This document shows positions 49,280 to 57,301 of a stretch of 64,000 nucleotides of DNA, piece after piece. The first letter of the stretch is position 1. Each line of letters opens with the position of its first letter. Location of the stretch: contig CAWAGG010000006.1 of NCBI GenBank assembly GCA_963781595.1, positions 930,001-994,000 on the forward strand, given 5' to 3'. The translations under genes were made by a program, and so were the position numbers. The stretch is from JBEDUK01 sp963781595. GTDB lineage: Bacteria; Actinomycetota; UBA4738. A model generated the notes under the pieces. It saw only the letters and a program-made list of their open reading frames with translations. It had not been told where the DNA came from and did no database searches.

Positions 49280-50251
49280 CTACGGGGTCGCGAGCTTCAG
49301 GAACCGTTCCGCGCCTTCGCAGAGCTCGGCGACGACGTCGCCGGCCCTCTCGATCCCCGTGACGTGCCCGACGTCCTCGCCCGCGTACATCGCCATCGCG
49401 TCGATCGACCCGGTCGTGCCGGCGCTCGGCGGGCCGGAGGCGAAGGCCGGTATCGGCTGCGGGTCGGGCTCGGCGGGCGCCCATCCGGCGATGTCACCCT
49501 CCAGCGCCCGCGCAGCCTCGAGGGCGGTGCTGAGCACGCGATGCGGCGCGTCCGGCCATCCGACGCCGAACGCGGTCGTCAGCACGGTCTCGTCCCCGCC
49601 GGCCGCGACGAGTGCCGCGACGTATCGCGCATGCGCGCCGGACTCGTGTGTGGCGAGGAACCGGGTGCCGACCCGGACGCCGGAGGCACCGGCGGCGAGG
49701 GCCGCCGCCATCGAGCGCGGGTTCGATATCCCCCCGGCCGCCACCACCGGCGCCTCGATCGCGTCGAGCACGCCCGCGAGCAACGGGAGGAGCGCCATCG
49801 TTCCGCGAACGTGTCCGCCCGCCTCCACCCCCTGTGCGACGACGATGTCGCATCCCGCGGCGACGGCGTGCTTCGCTTCGTCCAGCGTTCCCACCTGCCA
49901 CGACGCGAGCGCCCCGCCCTGGTGAACGAGCTCGACCAGGCGCACGTCGGGGTCACCCCAGAAGAACTCCACGACCCGCGCGCGGGTGGCGGCCGCCTCG
50001 ACGTCGCCGTCGTCCCAGGGCGCGCCGTCCCTGATCACGAGGTTGATGCCGAACGGGGACGCTCCCGCACGCTCGAGCGCGTCGATGCGCTCGACGAGAG
50101 GGATCGGATCGGCGCTCTGGAGCATCCCGAGGCAGCCCGAGCGTGTGACGGCGATCGCCAGCTCGGGAGTGGTGACGCCGCCGCCCATCGCGGCGAGCTG
50201 GATCGGCACCCGACACCCGACGAGCCGGGTGAACGAGGTCACGAGGGCCAT
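49280..50251 (-). CDS. nitronate monooxygenase (2-nitropropane dioxygenase family)
   Basis: A 323-residue FMN-dependent TIM-barrel enzyme that oxidises alkyl nitronates to carbonyl compounds and nitrite. RVPIQLAAMGGGVTTPELAI at the N-terminus, VAQGVEAGGHVRG (FMN phosphate loop with the catalytic-region His) and PVVAAGGISNPRSMAAALAA with VRVGTRFLATHES are all family motifs. ATG 50251 is the first start at the natural N-terminus. Its stop lies 31 bp before the broken lysE gene. It may protect against nitro-toxins, matching the F420 nitroreductase-type gene 1 kb away, although the two are separated by mobile-element debris. Confidence 0.9.
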   Translation of the reverse strand: MALVTSFTRLVGCRVPIQLAAMGGGVTTPELAIAVTRSGCLGMLQSADPIPLVERIDALERAGASPFGINLVIRDGAPWDDGDVEAAATRARVVEFFWGDPDVRLVELVHQGGALASWQVGTLDEAKHAVAAGCDIVVAQGVEAGGHVRGTMALLPLLAGVLDAIEAPVVAAGGISNPRSMAAALAAGASGVRVGTRFLATHESGAHARYVAALVAAGGDETVLTTAFGVGWPDAPHRVLSTALEAARALEGDIAGWAPAEPDPQPIPAFASGPPSAGTTGSIDAMAMYAGEDVGHVTGIERAGDVVAELCEGAERFLKLATP

Positions 50252-50495
50252 CGCGGACCTATGCCGGTGCCTTCGCCGGTCCGGGCTAGTCGGGCTCGCC
50301 GCGGCGCAGGGCCTGAGCGATCGGCTCGATGCCTCGCGCGACGACGCCGGCTGGCAGGCTCCTCTTCCTTCATCTCCCCTCCGACAGCGCAGGCACGACG
50401 AAGCCTCGTTCGGTGACGGTGCATCCGCACCCCGCCGGTGCGTCAAGGAGGTGGGCGGGAGGGTTGGGATCGACCGCTCGGGGTACGCTGCGGTC
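50252..50495. other. 244-bp gap between divergent genes
   Basis: No confident gene. On the minus strand GGAGGGGAG precedes an ATG near 50370, and short peptide-like stretches such as GIEPIAQALRRGEPD end at 50286, but they are split by a stop and cannot be joined into a supported gene. Confidence 0.4.
50484..50489 (+). promoter_or_regulatory. -10 box of leaderless small DNA-binding-protein gene
   Basis: TACGCT lies 6 nt before GTG 50496, with no ribosome site. Confidence 0.45.
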
Positions 50496-50839
50496 GTGGG
50501 CGATCGCCTGCTGAGGAGACTCGCGGAGGTCGAGGAGGCCAGTTCGGACCTGGCGCGCGAGCTCGCGGCGCTCGGAGCTGCGATCGAGATCAACCGCCGC
50601 TCGCTCGCGGATGGCCGCGCGTCTCCGAGATCCTGCGCGAGGGACCAGGGCCGGCGGCACGCCGTCGCGTCCGCGACGCAGGGTCGCGCCTGAACCGCGC
50701 GCTCCACGCGTACCGGACGGAGGCGATCAGGACCCTCGTCGACCACGAGGGGTGGAGCCTCGCGGAGTCGCCCAGGCTCACGGGGAACGCCAGGCAGGTC
50801 GTATCTCGCCTCTACCATCGGGCCAGGTCGGCTCCGTAG
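50496..50839 (+). pseudogene. small helix-turn-helix-like protein, split by a frameshift
   Basis: GTG 50496 begins GDRLLRRLAEVEEASSDLAR and continues to INRRSLADG. The frame then turns to low-complexity sequence. In the next frame, from about 50612, the protein continues VSEILREGPGPAARRRVRD, then LNRALHAYRTEAIRTLVDHE and ending TGNARQVVSRLYHRARSA. The end resembles a DNA-binding helix-turn-helix. One indel near 50612 would give an intact protein of about 113 residues, mostly helical and possibly coiled-coil. The exact family is not recognised. It could be an assembly error, not a true pseudogene. Confidence 0.6.
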
Positions 50840-50930
50840 AGCGGAGCGCTCCGCGACGGTGCCGAAGACCGCCTCGACCCGGCGCACATCGCGTGGCCGA
50901 ACGCCCACGCGAGCCGAACCCGATACAAAC

Positions 50931-50944
50931 TGACTGGTCGGTCA
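50931..50944. promoter_or_regulatory. TetR-type operator overlapping promoter
   Basis: TGACTGGTCGGTCA is an imperfect palindrome (TGAC-N6-GTCA) of the kind bound by TetR regulators. It overlaps a CTGACT -35 candidate at 50930 and lies 18 bp before a TAGCCT -10 candidate at 50954, about 90 bp before the TetR gene. Autorepression is likely. Confidence 0.6.
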
Positions 50945-50980
50945 CCTTTCTGCTAGCCTCGTTGTCGACGATCGAACCAC

Positions 50981-51026
50981 GACCCGTTCCGACCCGAACG
51001 ACGACCCGAACGACGACCCGAGGAGG
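50981..51026. repeat. tandem GACCCG-starting repeats in the TetR leader
   Basis: Four imperfect 10-12-bp units (GACCCGTTCC, two GACCCGAACGAC, GACCCGAGGAGG) run into the ribosome-binding site of the TetR gene. Unit number could alter the leader, but its role is unknown. Confidence 0.6.
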
Positions 51027-51031
51027 CACGC

Positions 51032-51619
51032 TTGCCCAGGCTGGCTGCCGAGGAGAAACACGAGCGGCGACAGGCCCTGATCGGGGCTGCGCGCAGATGT
51101 GCCGTTGGGAAGGGCTTCGCCGATCTGACGGTCGAGGACGTCTGCGGCGAGGCCGGCGTCAGCAAGGGGGCCTTCTACATCTACTTCGACAGCAAGCAGG
51201 AGTTGCTCCTGGCGCTCCTGGACGAGGGCGCAGCCTCGATCGACGAGGCGATGCGCTCCGGCGCGGCGTCGGGCATCGAGGCGCTTCGGGTGTTCGTGCG
51301 TGCGATGGTCCACCGTGGCGAAGACCCCGCGACGGTCCAGATCGCCGCCGACCTGTGGGCGGCCGTGTTGACCGACGACGGTCTGCGCGCGCGGTTCTCC
51401 GAGCGGGTGAGCGATCGTCGGAACCTGCTGCGCGCGAGCATCGAAGAGGCGATCGCTGCCGGCGAGCTCGTCGACACCCCCGCGAACGCGCTCGCCTCGA
51501 TCCTCCTGGCGCTGGGTGACGGCCTCACGCTGCACGGCGGGCTCGACGCTGGCGCTTTCAAGTGGCCGAACATCCGCCGAGCCCTCGACGCGATCCTCGA
51601 GGGGCTCGCGCCCTCGTGA
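51032..51619 (+). CDS. TetR/AcrR-family transcriptional regulator
   Basis: A 195-residue regulator. The helix-turn-helix lies at residues about 28-47 (LTVEDVCGEAGVSKGAFYIY, followed by FDSKQELLLALL), and the C-terminal 140 residues form the helical ligand-binding domain. The start is TTG 51032 with AGGAGG at 51021; its leader holds a 12-bp repeat, and a TetR-type operator overlaps the promoter. Its stop overlaps the chloride-channel start by 4 bases, so it probably controls that channel together with itself. The effector is unknown. Confidence 0.9.
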   Translation: MPRLAAEEKHERRQALIGAARRCAVGKGFADLTVEDVCGEAGVSKGAFYIYFDSKQELLLALLDEGAASIDEAMRSGAASGIEALRVFVRAMVHRGEDPATVQIAADLWAAVLTDDGLRARFSERVSDRRNLLRASIEEAIAAGELVDTPANALASILLALGDGLTLHGGLDAGAFKWPNIRRALDAILEGLAPS

Positions 51620-53529
51620 GCGGGCCGGACGGCGCACGCGGTGGGCGCCGGTCGCTGCGGATGCCGCAGGTGCGTCTCCCGTGGCTCCGCGGGCGGCTGG
51701 GCGGTACCCAGTCGGGCCTCCTGCTGCTGGCGATCGCGGTCGGGGCCGGAGCCGGCGTTGGCGCGATCGCGTTCCGCTACCTCATCCTGTGGTTCACGCT
51801 GCTGTTCACCGGGCATCGCGACTTCAGCTCGGCCGGCCGAAGCGCCAACCCCCTGGTGCCCGGCCTCGGGATGTGGTTCCTGCTGGTCGCGCCCGTGATC
51901 GGTGGACTCATCTACGGACCGCTGGTCGACCGCTTCGCGAAGGAGGCGCGGGGCCACGGCGTCCCGGAGGTCATGTACGCGGTATCGGAGCACGGGGGAC
52001 GCATCCGGCCGCAGGTCGCGGTCGTGAAATCGCTCGCCTCGGCCCTGTGCATCGGGTCCGGCGGCTCCGTCGGCCGCGAGGGCCCGATCGTGCAGATCGG
52101 CTCCGCGCTCGGCTCGTCGCTGGGTCAGGCGATGAAACTCCCCACGTCGAGGCTCCGGTTGCTCGTCGCGTGCGGCGCCGCCGGCGGGATCTCGGCGACG
52201 TTCAACGCGCCCATCGCCGGCGTGTTCTTCGCGCTCGAGCTGATCCTGCGCGACTTCGAGACCGAGTCCTTCGGTGCGGTCGTCCTGGCATCGGTCGTGG
52301 CCGACGTGATCGGGCGTGCGGCGTTCGGGCCGAACGCGTTCCTGACGTTGCCGCCGTTCCGGATCTCCTCGTACTGGGACTACCCGATGTACGTGGGGCT
52401 CGGGATCGTGGCGGGCGTGGTGGGCGTGACGTTCGTCAAGGTGCTCTACGGCACGGAGGACGTCTGCGATCGCGTCTGGCGTGGCCGTCCCGAGTGGCTC
52501 CGGCCGGCGGCCGGCGGGATCCTCCTCGGCCTCCTGTTGCTCGCGCTCCCCCAGATGTACGGCGTGGGCTATCCGGTGCTGGAGGCGGCCATCCGGGGCC
52601 GGTACGCGCTCGACTTCCTGATGATCCTGCTCGCCGGCAAGATCCTGGCGACCAGCCTGACGATCGGGATCGGCGGCTCCGGCGGGGTCTTCGCCCCGTC
52701 GCTGTTCATGGGCGCGATGCTGGGCAGCGCCTATGGGATGCTCATGGGCCACCTCGCCCCCGGGGTCGCCGGCTCCGCGGGGGCATTCGGGATCGTCGGC
52801 ATGGGCGCCGTCTTCGCCGGCGCGGCGAGGGCGCCCATCACCGCGGTCCTGATCATCTTCGAGCTGACGGGGGAATATCGGATCATCCTGCCCCTGATGG
52901 CCGCGGTCGTGCTCGCGACCGTGATCAGCGGCGTGCTGTCCGGCGACACCATCTACACGGCGAAGCTCAGGCGGCGCGGCGTCGACGTCACGCGTGACCG
53001 CAGCGCGCGGCTCCTCGAGGGGATGCGTGTGGGCGACGTGATGCGGCCGTCCGCCGAACCGCTCCCCTGCGATCTCCCGGTCGACCGGATCGTCGCGCGG
53101 CTCCGGGAGGACGGTATCGACGCGCTGCCGGTCGCCGACGCGGACGGGGGATACCTCGGCGTCGTCACCCTCCGCGGCATCGAGGAGCAGATCCGAGATG
53201 GTCTCACCGGGGCCACCGCCGAGGCCCTCGCCGAGCAGGTCCCCACCGCCGCACCGGACGAAGGTCTGGAGGATGCGCTCGGCAAGCTGCTGCAGGGGAC
53301 GAACCCCGGGCTGGTGGTCGTCTCCGGCGACCACTCGCAGGTGATCGGATGGCTGGATCAGCGCGACGTGGTCCGCGCGTATCACGAACGGGTTCAGCCG
53401 CCGCCGCCGCCGTCTCGCACCGATCCCTCGTCGTACCGATGGGCGCCCCCGACGGATGGAGCGCCCAGGCGCACGTGGTTCCGCATGCACCTGAAGCGTT
53501 CCCGTCGGCCTCGAACCCGCTCCGCGTAG
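51616..53529 (+). CDS. ClC-family chloride channel/transporter with CBS domains
   Basis: A 637-residue membrane protein. The N-terminal 440 residues carry the ClC fold with its selectivity motifs: GSGGSVGREGPIVQIG (gating Glu in GREGP) and GIGGSGGVFAPSLFMGA (GxFxP). About ten or more membrane helices are visible. A CBS pair follows (MRVGDVMRPSAEPLPCDLPV and GLEDALGKLLQGTNPGLVVV). It would carry chloride or another anion, perhaps with proton exchange. GTG 51616 overlaps the TetR stop. The last 45 residues are Pro/Arg-rich; an alternative frame is open to 53771 beyond the stop, so the exact C-terminus is uncertain. Confidence 0.92.
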   Translation: MSGPDGARGGRRSLRMPQVRLPWLRGRLGGTQSGLLLLAIAVGAGAGVGAIAFRYLILWFTLLFTGHRDFSSAGRSANPLVPGLGMWFLLVAPVIGGLIYGPLVDRFAKEARGHGVPEVMYAVSEHGGRIRPQVAVVKSLASALCIGSGGSVGREGPIVQIGSALGSSLGQAMKLPTSRLRLLVACGAAGGISATFNAPIAGVFFALELILRDFETESFGAVVLASVVADVIGRAAFGPNAFLTLPPFRISSYWDYPMYVGLGIVAGVVGVTFVKVLYGTEDVCDRVWRGRPEWLRPAAGGILLGLLLLALPQMYGVGYPVLEAAIRGRYALDFLMILLAGKILATSLTIGIGGSGGVFAPSLFMGAMLGSAYGMLMGHLAPGVAGSAGAFGIVGMGAVFAGAARAPITAVLIIFELTGEYRIILPLMAAVVLATVISGVLSGDTIYTAKLRRRGVDVTRDRSARLLEGMRVGDVMRPSAEPLPCDLPVDRIVARLREDGIDALPVADADGGYLGVVTLRGIEEQIRDGLTGATAEALAEQVPTAAPDEGLEDALGKLLQGTNPGLVVVSGDHSQVIGWLDQRDVVRAYHERVQPPPPPSRTDPSSYRWAPPTDGAPRRTWFRMHLKRSRRPRTRSA

Positions 53530-53798
53530 GCGCCGCCGCGAGGATCGAACGCGTCCGAGGGCTCGCGGACCTCGGGATCTTCGCGCCGGGGGGTCGGACG
53601 TTCCCCCGTAGCGACGTCACGCGAACGCGGGTGGTCCTGGAGCTGGAGGCGAGCTCGCACCACAGCCGTTCGGTGACCATCACGCAGCCGCAAAGGGCAG
53701 GCCCCCGACCCGCCTTCACCTTCCATCCGTCGACCGGCTGGGCCAGCGTTCCGGTCGCGTGGAACGGCTGAACGGACCCGCCCGCGCGCCGTCGGAAC
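53530..53798. other. 270-bp spacer before the GntR-ABC operon
   Basis: No gene with clear support. A frame overlapping the ClC 3' end remains open to 53771 (ending FTFHPSTGWASVPVAWNG), which could be a frameshifted tail of ClC or chance. The promoter of the next operon starts at about 53799. Confidence 0.4.
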
Positions 53799-53843
53799 TT
53801 GACGAACTCCCCGATCTAGAAGCATATTGCTCTAGGCACCTAG
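53799..53843 (+). promoter_or_regulatory. GntR-ABC operon promoter with CTAG-rich operator
   Basis: TTGACG (-35) at 53799 and an AT-rich CATATT at 53823 with 18-bp spacing. Three CTAG tetramers lie within 28 bp: an imperfect palindrome from CTAGA to TCTAG at 53816-53835, and the perfect CTAGG-CA-CCTAG at 53832-53843. CTAG is rare in GC-rich bacteria, so the cluster is very likely an operator for the YtrA-type repressor encoded next. Confidence 0.6.
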
Positions 53844-53861
53844 ATGAATGGAGGCATCGAT

Positions 53862-54254
53862 GTGATCGAGTTCCACCTGAGCACCCGCACTGGCGTCGCG
53901 CCGTACCTTCAGATCGTCCACCAGGTGCGGCAGGCGCTCAGGCTGGGCCTGCTGAAGGAAGGCGACCAGCTCCCAACGGTCAAGGACGTCGTCGCCCAGC
54001 TGGCGATCAACCCGAACACCGTGCTCAAGGCGTACCGTGAACTCGAGCACGCTGGCCTCGTGGCGGCCCGGCCAGGGATCGGCACCTTCGTCACACGGAC
54101 GCTGAGCGACGCCTCCCTAGCGGCGCACGGCCCGCTGCGCGCCGACCTTCAGCGATGGCTCGCGAAAGCGCGCCGGGCCGGACTCGACGACGACAGCATC
54201 GAGGCACTCTTCCAGGACACCTTTCGGTCCGCCGATCGGGAGGGCGTAGCGTGA
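53862..54254 (+). CDS. GntR-family regulator, YtrA subfamily
   Basis: A 130-residue regulator. GTG 53862 gives the standard N-terminus (V/M)IEFHLSTRTGVAPYLQ with GGAGG 7 nt before it. The winged helix is DQLPTVKDVVAQLAINPNTV followed by LKAYRELEHAGLV and a wing ending GIGTFV. The C-terminal 50 residues are the short dimerisation helices typical of YtrA regulators of ABC transporter operons. Its stop overlaps the ATPase start (GTGA). Autorepression at the CTAG-rich palindromes upstream is expected. Confidence 0.9.
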   Translation: MIEFHLSTRTGVAPYLQIVHQVRQALRLGLLKEGDQLPTVKDVVAQLAINPNTVLKAYRELEHAGLVAARPGIGTFVTRTLSDASLAAHGPLRADLQRWLAKARRAGLDDDSIEALFQDTFRSADREGVA

Positions 54255-55147
54255 GCGCGGTCCTGACGGCAACCGATCTCGGCAAGCGCTACGGCAGGCG
54301 TTGGGCGCTGACCGATTGCACGCTCGCGATCCCCCCTGGACACGTGGTCGGCCTGGTCGGGCCCAACGGCGCCGGCAAGACGACGCTGCTGCAGCTCGCC
54401 GTGGGCCTACTGGCCCCGACCTCTGGCTCGATCGAGATCCTGGGCGCGCGGCCAGCCGAGGGCCCCGCGCAGCTCGGACGGGTAGGCTTCGTCGCCCAGG
54501 AGACCCCGCTGTACGCGTCGCTTTCCGTCTCGGATCACCTCCACGTGGGCGCCTGGCTCAACCCCGGCTGGGACGCCGAACGGGCCGAGCGCAGGATCCG
54601 GCAGCTCGGCCTCGATCCGAGGCAACGGGCCGGGAAGCTCTCCGGTGGACAGCGCGCGCAGCTCGCGCTCACGCTCGCCATCGCGAAGCGACCCGAGCTG
54701 CTGATCCTCGACGAACCGGTCGCCAGCCTGGATCCACTCGCCCGCCGGGAGTTCCTCCAGCATCTGATGGAGGCGGTCGCCGAGCACGAGATGAGCGTCG
54801 TGCTCTCCTCGCATCTGGTCGCCGATCTGGAGCGCGTGTGCGACTACCTGATCGTCCTGGCCGGCTCGCGCGTGCAGGTGATCGGCGAGGTCGACGCGCT
54901 GCTCGCGTCGCATCGCAGGCTCACAGGCCCGCGGCGCGATCCGGCGACACTCCCCTCCGACCAGGAGGTCATCGAGGCGAGCCATACCGACCGCCAGAGC
55001 ACGCTGATCGTGCGGCGCGACGGCGCGATCCACGACCCGGCGTGGACCGTCGAAGAGATCGGCTTGGAGGACCTGGTCCTCGCCTACATGAGCCAGAGCG
55101 ACGGAGCCGCCGCGGCCGGCGGACCGACGCTCGGGGTCGTTCGATGA
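54251..55147 (+). CDS. ABC transporter ATP-binding protein
   Basis: A 298-residue ATPase. Walker A GPNGAGKTTLL is near residue 37, the Q-loop is VAQETPLYASLSV, the signature LSGGQRAQLAL, Walker B ELLILDEPVASLDPLARRE and the H-loop SSHLVADL. The last 90 residues form an extra regulatory domain. This type drives transport of peptides, drugs or lipids with a separate permease. It overlaps both neighbours by 4 bases (GntR before, permease after), forming a three-gene operon. Confidence 0.93.
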   Translation: MSAVLTATDLGKRYGRRWALTDCTLAIPPGHVVGLVGPNGAGKTTLLQLAVGLLAPTSGSIEILGARPAEGPAQLGRVGFVAQETPLYASLSVSDHLHVGAWLNPGWDAERAERRIRQLGLDPRQRAGKLSGGQRAQLALTLAIAKRPELLILDEPVASLDPLARREFLQHLMEAVAEHEMSVVLSSHLVADLERVCDYLIVLAGSRVQVIGEVDALLASHRRLTGPRRDPATLPSDQEVIEASHTDRQSTLIVRRDGAIHDPAWTVEEIGLEDLVLAYMSQSDGAAAAGGPTLGVVR

Positions 55148-56193
55148 TCCGCTTGACGTGGCGGCAGTTCCGAACCCAGGCCGCCGTGGCGGCGGCGGCG
55201 CTGGCCGTGCTGGCAGTGATCCTCGCGGTCACCGGTACGCGGCTCGCCCATCTCTACGACACGAGCGTGGCGTCGTGCGGCTCGGAGGACGCCTGTGCCG
55301 GCGCGACGAACGCGTTCCTGACCTCCGATCGATCCCTGCAATTGGGCCTGAACGCGCTGATGCTGGTCGTCCCGGCGATCCTCGGCATCTTCTGGGGCGC
55401 ACCGCTGATCGCGCGCGAACTGGAGACGGGTACCCACCGGCTGGCGTGGACCCAGAGCGTGACGCGACCGCGTTGGCTGGCCGCGAAGCTCGGCCTGGTC
55501 GGGGTCTGGAGCGTCGGTGTGGCCGGCCTGCTCAGCCTCATGGTGACGTGGTGGTTCGGTCCGCTCGACGGGATCACCGCGAACCGGTTCGCGCCCGGGC
55601 CGTTCGACGAGCGCGCCATCGTCGCGATGGGCTACGCGGCGTTCGCGTTCGCGCTCGGGGCGGCGATGGGACTGCTGATCCGACGCACGCTCCCCGCCAT
55701 GGCCGTCACCCTGGTCGTCTTCATCGCCGCCAGGCTGGCCTTCGTCCAATGGATCCGGCCGCACCTGATGCCGCCGGTGCATCGAACCATCACGCTCGTC
55801 CACGCCGCGATCGGTTTCGGCATCAGAGGACAGGGCGGCCCGCCCACGCTGTTCCCGGAGGGGCTTCGCATACCGAACGCCTGGGTGTACGCGCCTCGGA
55901 TCCTCGATGGCGACGGGCATCCTCTGACGCCCTCCGTCGTCGCTCGGGCGTGCCCGAACATCGCCGTGCCGGCGCATGATCAGGGAGGGCCCGCCACGGG
56001 CGTGCCGGCGGAGGTGGTCGGGCAGCTCAGGGCGTGTCTGCGGACGATCGGCCGGACGTACCACGAGGCCGTCGCGTTCCAGCCGGCCGGCCGCTACTGG
56101 ACGTTCCAGTGGATCGAGACGGCGATCTTCCTCGTCGCGGCGCTCGCCCTCGCGGGCCTGTGCTTCTGGTGGATCCGCCGGAGGGTCTCGTGA
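55144..56193 (+). CDS. ABC transporter permease
   Basis: A 349-residue membrane protein of the ABC-2 type. Six hydrophobic segments are visible, at about residues 12-32, 70-90, 118-135, 155-175, 180-198 and 323-345, with a long extracytoplasmic loop in the C-terminal half. GAPLIARELETGTHRLAWTQ, followed by SVTRPRWLAAKLGLV, is typical of GntR/YtrA-linked permeases. With the ATPase it forms an exporter or sensor of an unknown compound. ATG 55144 overlaps the ATPase stop. Confidence 0.85.
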   Translation: MIRLTWRQFRTQAAVAAAALAVLAVILAVTGTRLAHLYDTSVASCGSEDACAGATNAFLTSDRSLQLGLNALMLVVPAILGIFWGAPLIARELETGTHRLAWTQSVTRPRWLAAKLGLVGVWSVGVAGLLSLMVTWWFGPLDGITANRFAPGPFDERAIVAMGYAAFAFALGAAMGLLIRRTLPAMAVTLVVFIAARLAFVQWIRPHLMPPVHRTITLVHAAIGFGIRGQGGPPTLFPEGLRIPNAWVYAPRILDGDGHPLTPSVVARACPNIAVPAHDQGGPATGVPAEVVGQLRACLRTIGRTYHEAVAFQPAGRYWTFQWIETAIFLVAALALAGLCFWWIRRRVS

Positions 56194-56264
56194 CCTCCCG
56201 GCCGTGAGGGGCGTGGCACGCCTCCACGGCGAGCGTCAGCAGCGCCGGCGCCGGTTCGCGCGAC

Positions 56265-56909
56265 TCAGAGGCCGAGGACATCGTCCAGCTCCCGCACGCT
56301 CGCCGCAGGATCGCGGACGTCGAACAGCAGCGACGCCATCCCGACGGCCTCGGCGCCTCGGCAGTTCACGGGCATGTCGTCGATGAACAGGCATTCGGTG
56401 GGGTCCGCGCCGAGTGCGTCCGCGGCGGCGAGGTACGGCTCCGGTGCGGGCTTGCGGACGCCGATCGCCGCGACATCGATCATCGCGTCGAACCAGCGCG
56501 CGGGCTCCCACGTCTCCCACCAACGCTCGCCGAGCCACGCGCTGGCGTCGTTCGTCAGGACCGCTTGGCGGAACCCGGCGTCGTGGATCCGCCGGATCGC
56601 GGCCCAGGTCTCCGGTCGCGCCTGGTCGGTCCAGGCGATCGCGTGGAGCGGGTCACCGTCGATGCCGGCGTCGCGGAGCCGGTGCGCGACGATCCGCGCG
56701 TACTCCGGTTCGTCGATCAGGCCCTCGCGCATCCGATCGTAGTCGGGGTCGGGGACGTCGCTCGCCGGCCCGAGCGGGATGCCGCCGACCGGCCAGCCGC
56801 GTTCGCGCCCCGCGTCGCCGATCACCTCGGTGAAGTAGCGGTACATGATGCCCCCCATGTCCCAGACGACGTGGGGGAGTTTGACGGCGCGGGGAGCGTC
56901 CGCCGTCAC
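56265..56909 (-). CDS. HAD-superfamily hydrolase
   Basis: A 214-residue phosphatase-like protein of the haloacid-dehalogenase superfamily. Motif I is a variant: VVWDMGGIMYRYF, with Asp at residue 17 but Gly where many members have the second Asp. Motif II Thr is in AVLTNDASAWLG, motif III Lys in GVRKPAPEPYLAA and motif IV Asp pair in LFIDDMPVNCRG. So the fold and most catalytic residues are present; the second Asp loss may change activity. GTG 56909 overlaps the Rieske stop. It is the last gene of the degradation operon read leftward. Confidence 0.88.
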   Translation of the reverse strand: MTADAPRAVKLPHVVWDMGGIMYRYFTEVIGDAGRERGWPVGGIPLGPASDVPDPDYDRMREGLIDEPEYARIVAHRLRDAGIDGDPLHAIAWTDQARPETWAAIRRIHDAGFRQAVLTNDASAWLGERWWETWEPARWFDAMIDVAAIGVRKPAPEPYLAAADALGADPTECLFIDDMPVNCRGAEAVGMASLLFDVRDPAASVRELDDVLGL

Positions 56910-57301
56910 CGCGCGGGATCCCACTCGCGAGCGTGCTGCAGGAGACGCTCGCGTATCGAGACCTCCGCCGGCGGGGTCGGGACCGTGACGACGACGTCGG
57001 TGCCGTGGCGCTCGACCTCGTAGCGTCGGAGGCACAGCCACGGCGACCCGAGGCGCTCGCCGGTGCGCAGGTCGTAGCGCCACCAGTGCTCGGGGCACAT
57101 CACGACCCCGTCGCGGACGTGACCCGCCGACAGCGAGCCGCCCCTGTGGAGGCACCTGTCGTCGACGGCCCGAAGCTCGCCGTCCAGGTCGAACACCGCG
57201 ACCGCGACCTCGCCGGCGAGCAGCCGGACGACGCCGCCGGCGGGCGGCGCGGCGGCCCGCGCGCGGACCGTCGCGGGCGCCGGCGTCACCGGTTCAACCA
57301 A
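56906..57301 (-). CDS. Rieske [2Fe-2S] ferredoxin-like protein
   Basis: A 131-residue protein with one Rieske centre: CLHRGG and CPEHWWRYDLRTG provide the Cys-x-His and Cys-x2-His ligands. Electron transfer to an oxygenase, or a role in the neighbouring aromatic degradation, is likely. TTG 57301 is the longest start and overlaps the ALDH stop; later starts are possible. The last 30 residues are helical and unusual for a plain ferredoxin. No oxygenase alpha subunit is in the window. Confidence 0.85.
   Translation of the reverse strand: MVEPVTPAPATVRARAAAPPAGGVVRLLAGEVAVAVFDLDGELRAVDDRCLHRGGSLSAGHVRDGVVMCPEHWWRYDLRTGERLGSPWLCLRRYEVERHGTDVVVTVPTPPAEVSIRERLLQHAREWDPAR

Noticed and set aside
50286..50370. 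Short minus-strand peptide with a good ribosome site before ATG near 50370
   Set aside because: The peptide-like tail GIEPIAQALRRGEPD is not in the ATG frame and a stop interrupts the other frame; support is too weak for a gene.
51181..53490. A 769-codon frame opposite the TetR and ClC genes
   Set aside because: Antisense shadow; both plus-strand genes have complete family motifs.
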